From: Nematopogon swammerdamellus
Taxonomy: Eukaryota > Arthropoda > Insecta > Lepidoptera > Adelidae
Length of the DNA stretch: 64,000 nucleotides
NCBI GenBank assembly: GCA_946902875.1
Contig: OX336345.1
Span: 7,905,395 to 7,969,394, forward strand
Direction: 5' to 3'
Shown here: piece after piece, positions 48,101 through 55,134 of the stretch
Layout of the letters: every line of letters begins with the position of its first letter
How positions within the stretch are numbered: the first letter of the stretch is position 1
Notes under the pieces: model-generated
Database searches by the model: none
Told to the model about the DNA's origin: nothing
What the model saw: only the letters and a program-made list of their open reading frames with translations
Made by a program: the position numbers and the translations under genes

Positions 48101-48130
48101 AACGTGCAGGGTTTTCTGATTGTTAAGTGA
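30183..48130 (+). CDS. XPO4: Exportin-4 (importin-beta family nuclear export receptor)
   Basis: Fourteen exons join in phase: 30183-30233, 31675-31953, 32708-33535, 33838-34001, 35773-35940, 36976-37082, 38267-38589, 40123-40292, 42781-42911, 43730-43881, 45620-45789, 46130-46229, 46854-47057 and 47657-48130. They total 3321 nt, 1106 aa plus stop, close to the roughly 1150 aa of vertebrate exportin-4. Diagnostic segments include QAPPTVVSPEQRHQAE across the exon 1/2 junction (residues 1-40), VDYVLFEAAGLLKTALIREW, LFEDMHWILMIAG at about 520-533, and SLDSQNTNRFYEVCSTAFEV across exons 11/12. The whole protein is expected to be an alpha-solenoid of HEAT repeats. Exportin-4 binds RanGTP and carries cargoes such as eIF5A and Smad3 out of the nucleus. 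The start Met is followed by ERGPIQTLEAAAQVL. All introns use GT/AG. Several introns contain repeats very near splice sites. The C-terminus ends GFLIVK. Confidence 0.96.
30680..30970 (-). repeat. Family X with head 2 in exportin-4 intron 1
   Basis: The minus-strand order is ccgtgtggggccggtacttt (head 2), body, then a tail ending in poly-A. There is a deletion of about 35 bp in the body. Confidence 0.8.
31085..31280 (-). mobile_element. LINE ORF2 C-terminal remnant
   Basis: The minus strand reads VTDSPLCRACLQADETPTHV, then LLECEELADIM, and ends with LLEELGWLE and a stop. It is related to the remnant at 16370-16760. Confidence 0.7.
31270..31505 (+). mobile_element. RTE-type reverse transcriptase C-terminal remnant
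   Basis: The plus strand reads VRWFGHVGRMDDRRLSK-like sequence, then GRVGKGRTRRTYLDQIGHVL, the common end of insect RTE/endonuclease-reverse transcriptases. The frame decays after about 31450. It directly follows a different LINE remnant on the other strand. Confidence 0.7.
32024..32348 (+). repeat. Family X with head 2 in exportin-4 intron 2
   Basis: It begins accgtgtgaggccggtactt and ends gtcagtttccataaaaaaaa. It is a complete-looking head 2/body/tail copy. Confidence 0.85.
33678..33785 (+). repeat. Family X body fragment in exportin-4 intron 3
   Basis: It contains ccttacttggtggtagggtt and caccgcactgaatgaaagg, then stops at ttcgtgttttccatccag. Exon 4 begins 50 bases later. Confidence 0.7.
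34060..34362 (+). repeat. Family Y with diverged head 2
   Basis: gcgcacctcttctcgtggat and gtcgtaataagcgacgaagg (head 2), then gtcatgcagcaggtgggttt, then the cagcacagcaccga region and cagcgtgtggtatgg. Confidence 0.75.
34495..34620. repeat. Hairpin MITE
   Basis: Arms of about 52 bp: aagtattaaataatattttg...ggcggtacaaaagcac and its complement, with one or two mismatches. A second small hairpin lies nearby at 34735-34780. Confidence 0.8.
34886..35759. mobile_element. Pogo/Tigger-like element, containing a nested LINE
   Basis: The left terminus is cagtagagcctcgataatct and the right terminus is its inverse, ending ggattatcaaggctctactg. TA flanks both ends (34884-34885 and 35760-35761), as expected for pogo. 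Internal sequence from about 35460 matches 57144-57562 in reverse. A LINE tail (34985-35330) is inserted inside. No intact transposase. Confidence 0.8.
34985..35330 (+). mobile_element. LINE (jockey/CR1-like) 3' end nested in the pogo-like element
   Basis: The plus strand reads [20 protein letters not shown], then [18 protein letters not shown], then a stop and a 3' tail ending tggcgccacacgtcgcg-like sequence and poly-A. It is the same family as 14274-14815. Confidence 0.75.
35979..36155. repeat. Hairpin MITE just after exportin-4 exon 5
   Basis: The arm actatttaaaaaaatataaa...ctaaccctagagttgaaggc pairs with its complement, ending atatttttttaaatagt. A loop of about 35 bp separates the arms. 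Exon 5 ends at 35940. Confidence 0.8.
36497..36800 (-). repeat. SINE family Z
   Basis: It shares ggctgctatgcggccatctt, gtcggctacaatttgagcct and caatatcacctccgaga with 49003-49352. The tRNA-like head is missing. Confidence 0.7.
37677..37998 (-). repeat. Family X with head 2 in exportin-4 intron 6
   Basis: The minus-strand order is ccgtgtggggccggtacttt, body, and a tail with poly-T at 37677-37690 on the plus strand. A complete-looking copy. Confidence 0.85.
38600..38650 (+). repeat. SINE family Z 3' fragment
   Basis: It contains gactcctccgactcagccac then ataccggattacatt, the terminal segment of family Z. It starts about 10 bp after the exon 7 donor. Confidence 0.55.
38651..38880 (+). repeat. 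Repeat starting ctagctgtgcccgcggct
   Basis: It contains actagctgtgcccgcggctg and, near the end, aatcggttcaatggttctcg and gacagacagacatacataca. A related copy is at 40470-40740. This is a widespread arthropod repeat type. Confidence 0.6.
38946..39027 (+). repeat. tRNA-Thr-like SINE head or tRNA pseudogene
   Basis: D arm (ggctcagttggaagagc) and T arm (gtgggttcgagtcccac) are intact and the loop would hold a TGT anticodon. The anticodon stem does not pair and the flanking bases do not form an acceptor stem. A pol III-like T run (tcttttt) follows at about 39022. Confidence 0.65.
39402..39590 (+). repeat. Diverged RTE-like LINE remnant
   Basis: It contains gcatccactgctggacacag and a following region similar to 50746-50830. 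No frame. Confidence 0.45.
39653..40092 (-). repeat. Tandem array of four 110-bp units made of family X tail
   Basis: Units start at 39653, 39763, 39873 and 39983. Each contains tttatggaaattgaactaca, the family X tail (minus strand), and a constant linker agactagatttatttcactt. The first three are nearly identical, and the fourth has a few changes. Exportin-4 exon 8 starts at 40123. Confidence 0.9.
40470..40740 (+). repeat. Repeat starting ctagcttttgcccgcagctt
   Basis: It contains aactagcttttgcccgcagc, ttcgctcgcgtgaaattcgt and a 3' part ggtttaagagttatggagga. It is related to 38651-38880. Confidence 0.6.
40995..41240. other. Intron segment with a repeated 34-bp motif
   Basis: The motif attctatcgagaag..tc.agtggc.tgcagagc occurs near 41020 and 41097, 77 bp apart. 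An open plus frame spans it but shows no known domain and no splice logic that adds it to exportin-4. Confidence 0.4.
41388..41773 (-). repeat. Family X with tRNA/5S-like head in exportin-4 intron 8
   Basis: Read on the minus strand: cctcgatagctcagtggtgc, gttaagcaacgctgggtgcg, agtacttggatgggtgacc, then the body and tail. It is very similar to 22512-22915. Confidence 0.8.
41820..42026 (+). mobile_element. LINE reverse transcriptase fragment (YVDD box)
   Basis: The plus strand reads QGDPMAPLRFNLATAEIF then CIQYVDDFVIFV, reverse transcriptase motifs of a non-LTR element. It is cut at 42026 by the RLE fragment. A possible continuation, with frame breaks, lies at 42480-42710 (LIRSRLDCTG). Confidence 0.75.
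42027..42286 (-). mobile_element. Copy C of the RLE retrotransposon, 3' fragment
   Basis: It begins (plus strand) gaaggtgtggaactcagctt and runs to ccagtgacgttttc, covering the 3'UTR and the last codons of the open frame. Confidence 0.8.
42340..42460 (+). repeat. Short repeat with poly-A
   Basis: It contains atggccgtgggcgccgtcgg and gcgccatatgtcgagctt, then poly-A. It matches 54020-54105. Confidence 0.55.
43190..43320 (+). repeat. LINE or SINE remnant
   Basis: It shares gcccctgaagcgtgga, gaagagc and cagtgcagagaatg with 53880-54000. A run of about 16 C follows at 43326. Confidence 0.5.
43938..44078. repeat. Imperfect hairpin with a B-box-like core
   Basis: The arms tatttcttcataagacaag..gcaaagccgaaaatgaa and ttcattatcggctttgc..atgaagaaata pair with mismatches. 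The centre carries a box-B-like ggtttgtatcctgg on the minus strand. Confidence 0.5.
44341..45035. mobile_element. Non-autonomous piggyBac-like element
   Basis: TTAA is present at both ends (44341-44344 and 45032-45035). The adjacent termini are cctttcgaatgcccaagcgc and, inverted, cctttcttccgccggcgcc. There are subterminal repeats (agcgcagatctgcgc, agcgtagatctgcgg). Parts recur at 49840-50400 and 45100-45190. No transposase. Confidence 0.6.
45100..45230. repeat. Partial second copy of the piggyBac-like interior
   Basis: gtctttcggcattgaaatac and cattcgcgagtgtaaaatcg repeat sequence seen at 44425-44450 and 44740-44760. Confidence 0.5.
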
Positions 48131-48333
48131 AATATTATTGTTTTTAATTGAATTGAATTATTTACGTTCGATCGAAAGAATGTTTTCGCTTTAAGTTCGT
48201 TGCCTTCGATTTTGGCAAACTGTGTGAATCGTTACGTTTTTGTTATGACCGCCTTCCGATGCTGACGGGAAAGCTGAAGAGTGAAAGAATTTTATTATGT
48301 TAAGGGAAGAGAGCTCCTCGTACAATATTGTTA

Positions 48334-48555
48334 GAAGGTGTGGATCTAAGCTTGCGATGGCTTCACCGAACATATCCGGACCCATCGGCAGTAGAGGAGG
48401 GTATTAATCGAGGCCGGGACTAGCGAGTGGCCACTCTGAATTTCCCGCGCATGCTTCACGTTTCGGTTCGCTTCAAGCCCTCGTCAGCTAGTCTGCGTTG
48501 ACTAGGACGCGGGGAAACCACCAGTCCCGCTCTCGACCTCCCTCTCTCTACCTAT
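48334..48555 (-). mobile_element. Copy D of the RLE retrotransposon, 3' fragment
   Basis: It begins (plus strand) gaaggtgtggatctaagctt and ends near ccctctctctacctat. It lies 203 bp after the exportin-4 stop codon, antisense to it. Confidence 0.85.
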
Positions 48556-48837
48556 AAATTTTTTTATTGTATACTATTCCACGTAGGCCTAATCGTTCGA
48601 TTGAAATGCATGCGGAGTGTATCGGGAATGCGCGTTTATTTTAATAATGTATGTTGCTTGAATGGCGGCTTCTTTGCATACCTGGAGCGAGTTTGTGAAG
48701 CGTTTGTGCGTAGCTATAAACTAGGTTGGGTTGTCAATGTCGATGCGTGTTTTCCTATAATATTTATATTGCACTTCACTTATTTTATTTATGGTGGAAT
48801 ATTGTTTATCTGAGTTTGGAAATAAGGATGCGCGCGC

Positions 48838-48843
48838 AATAAA
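48838..48843 (+). terminator. Candidate polyadenylation signal of exportin-4
   Basis: The first AATAAA that I see after the exportin-4 stop, about 710 bases downstream. If used, copy D lies in the 3'UTR. A non-canonical signal nearer the stop is possible. Confidence 0.35.
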
Positions 48844-49002
48844 CAAAATAATGTCATACGCAGTCTTGTATGTCTACGCAGGAGTATGTCTGCAGTTCAC
48901 ATTTCTATTAACTTAATCTGTAATACATATTTCAGTGCGTACTTTGCCATATTGAGTAAGTCAATTCCAGTGTTCAGAAAATGGTTCTAGAAATATGATT
49001 TT

Positions 49003-49352
49003 TTTTTTATGTTATCCGGTATAGGTGTCTTCAGAGGGGCAAAATCATCACCTCCGAGAAGGTAGGTGCCATACCGGTGACTACCCTTTGGATTGCTAGC
49101 TATATGAACTATAGGAGAACGCAGTCGAGGCTGCTATGCGGCCATCTTACATCCAGTACGGTGATACTAGCCCAGTCGGCTACAATTTGAGCCTACCACC
49201 TAGTCAGGGGCAAGAGAAGCGACCTACAGTTGTACACTTGCTCCGCAAGGTGAAGCAGCAAAAAACTCATTGGTATATGCTGACCGGATTCTAACCTCGG
49301 ACCTCTCGCAAGAGAAGCCGACGCTCAGACCACTCGGCCACCCGGCGCCTCT
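49003..49352 (-). repeat. SINE family Z, full copy with class II tRNA-like head
   Basis: On the minus strand it begins aggcgccgggtggccgagtg, with box A tggccgagtgg and box B ggttagaatcc. It then has a body containing aggctcaaattgtagccgac and a 3' end ctcggaggtgatgatttt. The poly-A is read as poly-T at 48999-49007. Confidence 0.75.
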
Positions 49353-49800
49353 TTTAATATACTGAGAGTGTATCAAGGCAACTTGTCCACGACGTTCCGC
49401 GTGCATTTTGTCAGTTGTACAACAGATTTCATCAAAAGCACATTTAGTTAATGTCCAAACCCTGTTTAGATAATCGGTGTTCCACCATACCGTACACAGA
49501 ATCTTCCCATCTCACTTCCTTATGACCTATTAGTAAGTACGAAGTTCCATTATATCTGCTAGCTTAAGACGAAGGTGAAGCTAATGTTTAAAATTCCTAA
49601 TTTTAACATTTTTATGCATAACTATCCATAACCACCGTTTTTAATTTCCAATTTTTGGAAAGAACCTGCATAATATTATATGTATTTATTGTAATATTAA
49701 CTCTGTGAAATGTCTAATGCTGCCTTGAAAATCACTTCTAGTCATGCCCATTTGTATCAAACGGAGCTAAATATTTATTTTGAGGCCACCCGAGAGTTGG
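49353..49800. other. Gene-free intergenic DNA
   Basis: AT-rich with no recognisable gene or repeat. Confidence 0.5.
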
Positions 49801-50400
49801 TCCAATGTTTTAACCGCTCACGCTTTGCTGTTCCAAAATTGGAACGGCACCAAAAAGTGACCGAAACGTCGCGTTCCAATTTTGGAACATCGGAGCGGCC
49901 GACTTTAGGCATTGAAATACACGCTCTTTGAATATTTGTATAAGGCTCTTTATACTTCTAAATAAAGATTGAAAGCCATACTTGTTCTGATTTACTTTGG
50001 CGTGAAGCTAGAGCAAAAAATTTACGGATTTCTCAGTTGTTTCGAGATTTGGTGATGGACGCCATGTTCGCGCGCGAATCGCCGCCATGCCTCCTCAAAT
50101 AATCACGATTTTTTGTGTTTGTGTTCGAAAGAATACAACATTTCTGAAGTGAATGTGTTATTATTGGAGGTTTTTATCCATTCACAATTGTGTGAAATAA
50201 AAAAAACGTAAACTCACTATTATATGTGAAGGGCAACGTTCAACTCACAATTTGGATTACAACCATGCTCATTTGCTATAAGTACGAGTAGGTGTTCATA
50301 ATTTCAGCCTTGCGAATCAATAGCTTCCGCGAAAAAAACTGAGATTATTGACGGAGTCGGAAGTCGCACGGCGTCCGACGCCTAAGCGGTTGTCCTTTCT
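49801..50400. repeat. Diverged relative of the piggyBac-like element
   Basis: It shares gaaagaatacaacattt, tgaagtgaatgtgttattat and catgttcgcgcgcgaat with 44341-45035. It also has an inverted pair ttccaaaattggaac/gttccaattttggaac at 49830-49890. The ends are unclear. Confidence 0.55.
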
Positions 50401-50631
50401 TCCGTACACAAAAGTTTCAATAAAATTTAATACATTGCTCAAATTTTAATTTTCGTAGATTTACAAAAGTAAAATAGAACCATATCTAATATTCGCTCAA
50501 GAAGTTAAATAATTTCAGAAAATGTGTTGGATTGCGCTGAGGATGCTGCAGTAGTTATACGGTTTTATGAATTAATGTGATTGTACGATGTATCTACTCT
50601 TGCCGGAAGCAGTGTTTAAGCAAATTGTAAC

Positions 50632-50934
50632 TACAGTTCGCGCGCGAGCTCCGAGGAATCGGTATTTGTGGAAATTAATTTATTATAGAATTTGTATAGA
50701 ATTTTTATGGAGATTCACATTTTGTGATGATTATACTATACTAGGCGAGTCAGTCAGTCAGTCAGTCAGTCAGCGTGTAAGCGTCCACTGCTGGACATAC
50801 GCCTCTCCAATTTTCCTCCAGTCCTACTAGGCGAGTAATATTATACAAATGTATAATATTTAAATTCTATACAAATTCTATAATAAATTAATTTCCACAA
50901 ACACCGATTCCTCGGAGCTCGCGCGCGAACTGTA
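50632..50934. repeat. Long inverted repeat with a LINE fragment in its loop
   Basis: The arms (about 95 bp) start tacagttcgcgcgcgagctc and end with the complement, ...gcgcgcgaactgta. The middle (50746-50830) has cagtcagtcagtcagtcagc and tccactgctggacatacgc, an RTE-like LINE tail. Confidence 0.8.
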
Positions 50935-51449
50935 CTTAGCATTTTTTTTCAAAATGCTCAAACTGTCAATTGAGGGTTTGTCTGTCCTTGGGTTTATGAA
51001 AAAACGACTGTCAGGTTCCGAGGGTCCAGAGGTGTAGCTAATGTGTGCTCCAGGAATAGCCCGCGATGGAAGTCACCTTGCAACCCTTTTCCATGTACAT
51101 CGCTCTCTCCAATTTAGATAGAAAAGTTGTAAATACATGGTATTGAAATTATTTAGCTAATTACCATCTTATTCTGTAAAATATTCTACTCGGAATAATC
51201 AAATTGTACAGTTTTTTTAACTCAAATTGGGTTTTATTTAAATACCAATTTTCCCAAACTTTCCTAAGCATACATTGAATGAAGACACTCCCATACTTCA
51301 AATTCACTGCCATCAGACATATGGAAATGTTGTGCCGAGACTAAAGCGGCAAAATGTACCGGCCGAGAAGATGTAGTTCTGCTACTGCACAATTAAAAAT
51401 TGAAGCTGTAGTTGGTGGACAGCAGCTTCCAAAGAGAAAAGTACATAAG

Positions 51450-51820
51450 GAAGGTGTGGATCTAAGCTTGCGATGGCTTCACCGAACATATCCGGGCCCA
51501 TCGGCAGTAGAGGAGGGTATTAATCGAGGCCGGGACTAGCGAGTGGCCACTCTTAATTTCCCGCGCATGCTTCACGTTTCGGCTCGCTTCAAGCCCTCGT
51601 CAGCTAGTCTGCGTTGACTAGGACGCGGGGAAACCACCAGTCCCGCTCTCGACCTCCCTCTCTCTACCTATCCATATTCTGTAGGATGCTTCCAGCGACG
51701 TTTTCGAAGCTCTCTCCATATATGAGCTTAGCGTCGATCTTGGTAGCCCTAGATTCTTGAAGAGACTGTAGAGCGACTTCGCTGGTAGTCCTCTTGCTCC
51801 AACTTCCACAGCGAAGAGAT
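51450..51820 (-). mobile_element. Copy E of the RLE retrotransposon, 3' fragment
   Basis: It begins (plus strand) gaaggtgtggatctaagctt and ends within the endonuclease-region coding sequence at gcgaagagat. The partial frame 51618-51878 reads [20 protein letters not shown], identical to copies A and F over this stretch. Confidence 0.85.
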
Positions 51821-51894
51821 AAAGCTGCTGACAGGAGCACGGAGAGATAAAAAAAGATATATCTAATATACAGTCCATGTTACGGAATGAACTG

Positions 51895-52213
51895 TAAGTT
51901 GTTCCTTCTTCCCTTCTTACCTTACTAGGTGGTAGGGTTTATCTCGCCCGGGTTGATACCACCGGACTGAATGAAACGTCGGTCTAAACGGCTATGTAAA
52001 TAGTTCGTGTTTTCTGTCCAGTTCAGTTTAGCCGACATGAAATGAAGGGAAGCACTGACATGGCACCTAGTTCACCCGATGTTATGGGCTGACATCACGG
52101 ATGTTGTAGGTGATGTAGCCAAATGGCACCTAGTTCACCCGATGTTATGGGCTGACATCACGGATGTTGTAGGTGATGTAGCCAACCGTGTAAGTTTCCA
52201 TAAAAAAAAATAT
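51895..52213 (+). repeat. Family X with an internal duplication of the tail
   Basis: It has body and tail. The segment atggcacctagttcacccga...gtgatgtagccaa (about 62 bp) occurs twice in tandem (52060 and 52123). Confidence 0.8.
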
Positions 52214-52399
52214 ATATATGGAAGCAAGATTGCCTACAATGCCCATACTGCAAATGTGTGTGAAGTCTGATTGGCAGTAAATAAAATTCTCTCTTAGACA
52301 TTTTTCTAGCACAATCTGCACTGTAAAGCCTATACAAGAACATTGATATTACATATGTTTAAGAACTTTTAGATATTTCAACGATATCTCATAAACATC

Positions 52400-54273
52400 T
52401 TATTTCCCTATCTTAACAAGTCTATCTTCAAGCAGCCATTTATCGAGTCTATGCTTGCATAAGTAATGCCCGTTCAAAAATAACACCGGAATCTCATTTC
52501 TGTACAATCGCAGCCATCTCAAGTTCTCCCTTTGTGTGATGTCGACTTTTCGTATATGTATTCGGCTCTTGTATTCTTCCAATTCCTCCATAACAATGTC
52601 GCAGAGAGGGCACGGCTCTTTTGTGTAGAATATTAAGGACGGCAAGCCATCGGGGGGGTCATCTCTCCTGCAAATAACACTTAGTTACATTGGATGTGTT
52701 GTGTTGAACCCATGGCTCAACCAACATACACTAAAAACATAAAAGAAGCATACAAGAAAACATACAGGCCGGTAATTAAAAAGAATAGCCCCACTGCATC
52801 TCTCCCCGTGCATGTCGTAAAAGACGACTAAGGGATGATGCTAAAGGGCGAAAGGTTAGCCACCTCTCACCTTGGCACGGTCCTTCCGCCGAGTCGTGCA
52901 ACAGGTGGGTCTTCATGCCTTACTTGCTAATAGATAGTTTTTTGTTCTAATACTTTGCTAAATGTGGTGGCCGGTGTTGTGCTGTAATTTACAAGAGTCC
53001 TTGCAGCACAACACCGGTTACCCCGATTGCCGGGATACAGCGTGTGGTATGTATGTATGTATAGGCAATAGAATGTTGCCTATACATTAATGTTACATTA
53101 ATTACCTTATGTTTAAGTCATGCTAATCGTACATAATACAACATTTAATTTGAGCTACCGGATCCTTCTCACGAAGGTCAGCTGGGCCCATAGAAATAAA
53201 GTTTTATTATATCAATGGCTAACTTGCTAACATTCCTGACAAAATATACTACATTTGAAAATTAACCGACCCAGATAGACCGGCAGAGATTGCCTTAGGC
53301 AATAAGTCCGCCATTTGTTGTATCATTTATATGCATTATATATCATTTATATACATATACATTTAGAACTGTGTCTTTCCAATAAATAAACAAATAAATC
53401 AAACAAAGTATAAATAAAATAAGAAATAAATTTCAAAATTAAGATTTTTTGAAGCCATCAGCCTATTTCACAACGAAACTCGACTTCGTACCGGTGGAAG
53501 GTATAGCGGCAAACAACAAGGTAGTGTTACAGTGGATCAAGGAACACAGCGGCTCATAAGCTCCGCACCACAAAAAAAAAATTTGAAAAAAAAACATGTT
53601 TCTTGTATGGAGACCCCCCTTAATTTTTGACCTTTTCTATATTTTATTATTTGTTGTTATGTCCACCATAATAACACATATTCTGTAAACATTTCAACCG
53701 GCTACCTATTACGGTTCCAAAGATACAGCAGTAGAACAGACAGACGGCGTAGGCTTAGTAATAGGCTTCTGTACGGGATACGGAAACCTAAAAACAAAAC
53801 ACGATGAACTGTGGGCAAATACCAGGGACGGCAGGCAATCCAGAGAAGGCTGAAGGCTTCAGTTTCTCGAGGTAGTGGGAGCTGCCCCTGAAGCGTGGAC
53901 GAAGATTGTGCTCCGCTCCATAGAAGAGCTCGGATGGTTGACATAGCACCCAGCACTAACGTACAAAGGACTCTTTATGGTCCAAGTGCAGAGAATGAGC
54001 CGCTCAATTAGGACCGCAACAATATATGGGCGCCATCAGTCAGACTACAGCTCTGCGTTAGCCTGACCAGCGCCATATGTCGTGCTTTCCATTAAAAAAA
54101 AATGTATGAGGCAGATCTTTTTTACCTTACATCAAGACTAACGCGGGCACCAATGTGCCGAAGATAAAGCAAAAATGGCAAAAGACGAAAAGTATTTCCA
54201 TTGTATAAGCAGCAGCAAAATGCGGACTGAACAGTGAATTGAATGACAAGTTAATTCTCAAAAATATTGACAT
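52400..54273 (-). CDS. Glutaredoxin-like protein (C5orf63/DUF836 type)
   Basis: The sure exon is 52400-52667. It encodes a small thioredoxin-fold domain with the redox-type motif CPLC in IFYTKEPCPLCDIVMEEL, and IPVLFLNGHYLCKHRLDKWL near the end. This matches the C5orf63/YDR286C glutaredoxin-like family. The exon starts after an acceptor (tttgcag) in phase 2, so an upstream exon is required. A good candidate is 54131-54273: it begins ATG (MSIFLRINLSFNSLF), stays open, and ends at AT followed by the strong donor gtaagg, exactly the phase needed. The joined product would be 136 aa, about the length of human C5orf63 (138). Its N-terminus is hydrophobic with few acidic residues, compatible with mitochondrial targeting. 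The first exon is inferred; the second is well supported. The substrate is unknown. Confidence 0.75.
52767..53065 (+). repeat. Family Y with head 2
   Basis: It begins ggccggtaattaaaaagaat, has gtcgtaaaagacgactaagg, then gagtcgtgcaacaggtgggt and ends cagcgtgtggtatg. It lies in the intron of the glutaredoxin-like gene. Confidence 0.8.
53568..53796 (+). repeat. Dispersed repeat, second copy
   Basis: It shares cggctacctattacggttc and ggcgtaggcttagtaatagg with 9668-10005. Confidence 0.65.
53800..54105 (+). repeat. LINE/SINE remnant with poly-A
   Basis: The 5' part matches 43190-43320 and the 3' part (gcgccatcagtcagactac, gcgccatatgtcgtgctt, poly-A) matches 42340-42460. The two pieces therefore belong to one family. 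Confidence 0.55.
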
Positions 54274-54938
54274 TTTGTATGGCAAATGTTAAATTGTGGC
54301 GGTGGATAGCCAGTTTCTTGTAGTACAGAGTGGCCCTGAACTGTGTTTGTCTTAATTAATATAAAGAACACACTTTAGAGCGAGCAGATGGTCCAAGGTT
54401 TACATCACAGAACAACGATGGGGCCACACCGCCCGCGAAGACTGGACTTTTTTGCTCTGTGGTTCACATAGTATATTGTAAGTATATGTGTGTGTGTGGA
54501 TGTGTACATGTCTCCATTTTATGGGTATGACATAAATAGGCATTTTGACTAAATCCGATGGAAGATGACAGTAACTGTTGCTTGTGCCACTAAACTCGTG
54601 CAGTTTTGAGCCAAGCAATGAATTTATTTTTATTCTCTCTATACTATTTACGGTTCAATACCTTAAAAGGAACATAACGAACCCTTATAAGATCACTCCC
54701 GTGTCCGTCCGTCCGCCTGCCTGTCACAGAGGTTTCTTTTCTTGATAAGACAACATAAAAACCAAATAAAAAATGTCTTATCATACATATCACTTGTTAT
54801 CATATCAACTTCCCAATATTGAACACTAAACAGACTGAATGTAAAGATTGTTCAGATTTTGCAATAAGAAACTAAAGTAAACCTATGTATACATATACAT
54901 AGAGCAAATAAAATAATACCAATTTACTTTAAAACCCA
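54274..54938. other. Intergenic region
   Basis: It holds the candidate promoter of the glutaredoxin-like gene and the downstream flank of ACAT. A short tgtgtgtgtg run lies at 54488. No gene seen. Confidence 0.5.
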
Positions 54939-54944
54939 TTTATT
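54939..54944 (-). terminator. Candidate polyadenylation signal of ACAT
   Basis: AATAAA on the minus strand, about 190 bases after the stop codon. Confidence 0.45.
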
Positions 54945-55134
54945 GGGACCGATTACCGAAACCAGGTTCCCCTTAGCTTATAAAATCTGTATGACTGAAT
55001 CAATGTTCTTATTTCTTAAACATTCTCATTCACAAAAACTGTACAAACATTCCAACATTTAGTTAATACAAAATAAATATGCATCCGATATACAATTGCC
55101 TATGAGCACCACATTGGACAGTCTAGGAGAGCAC

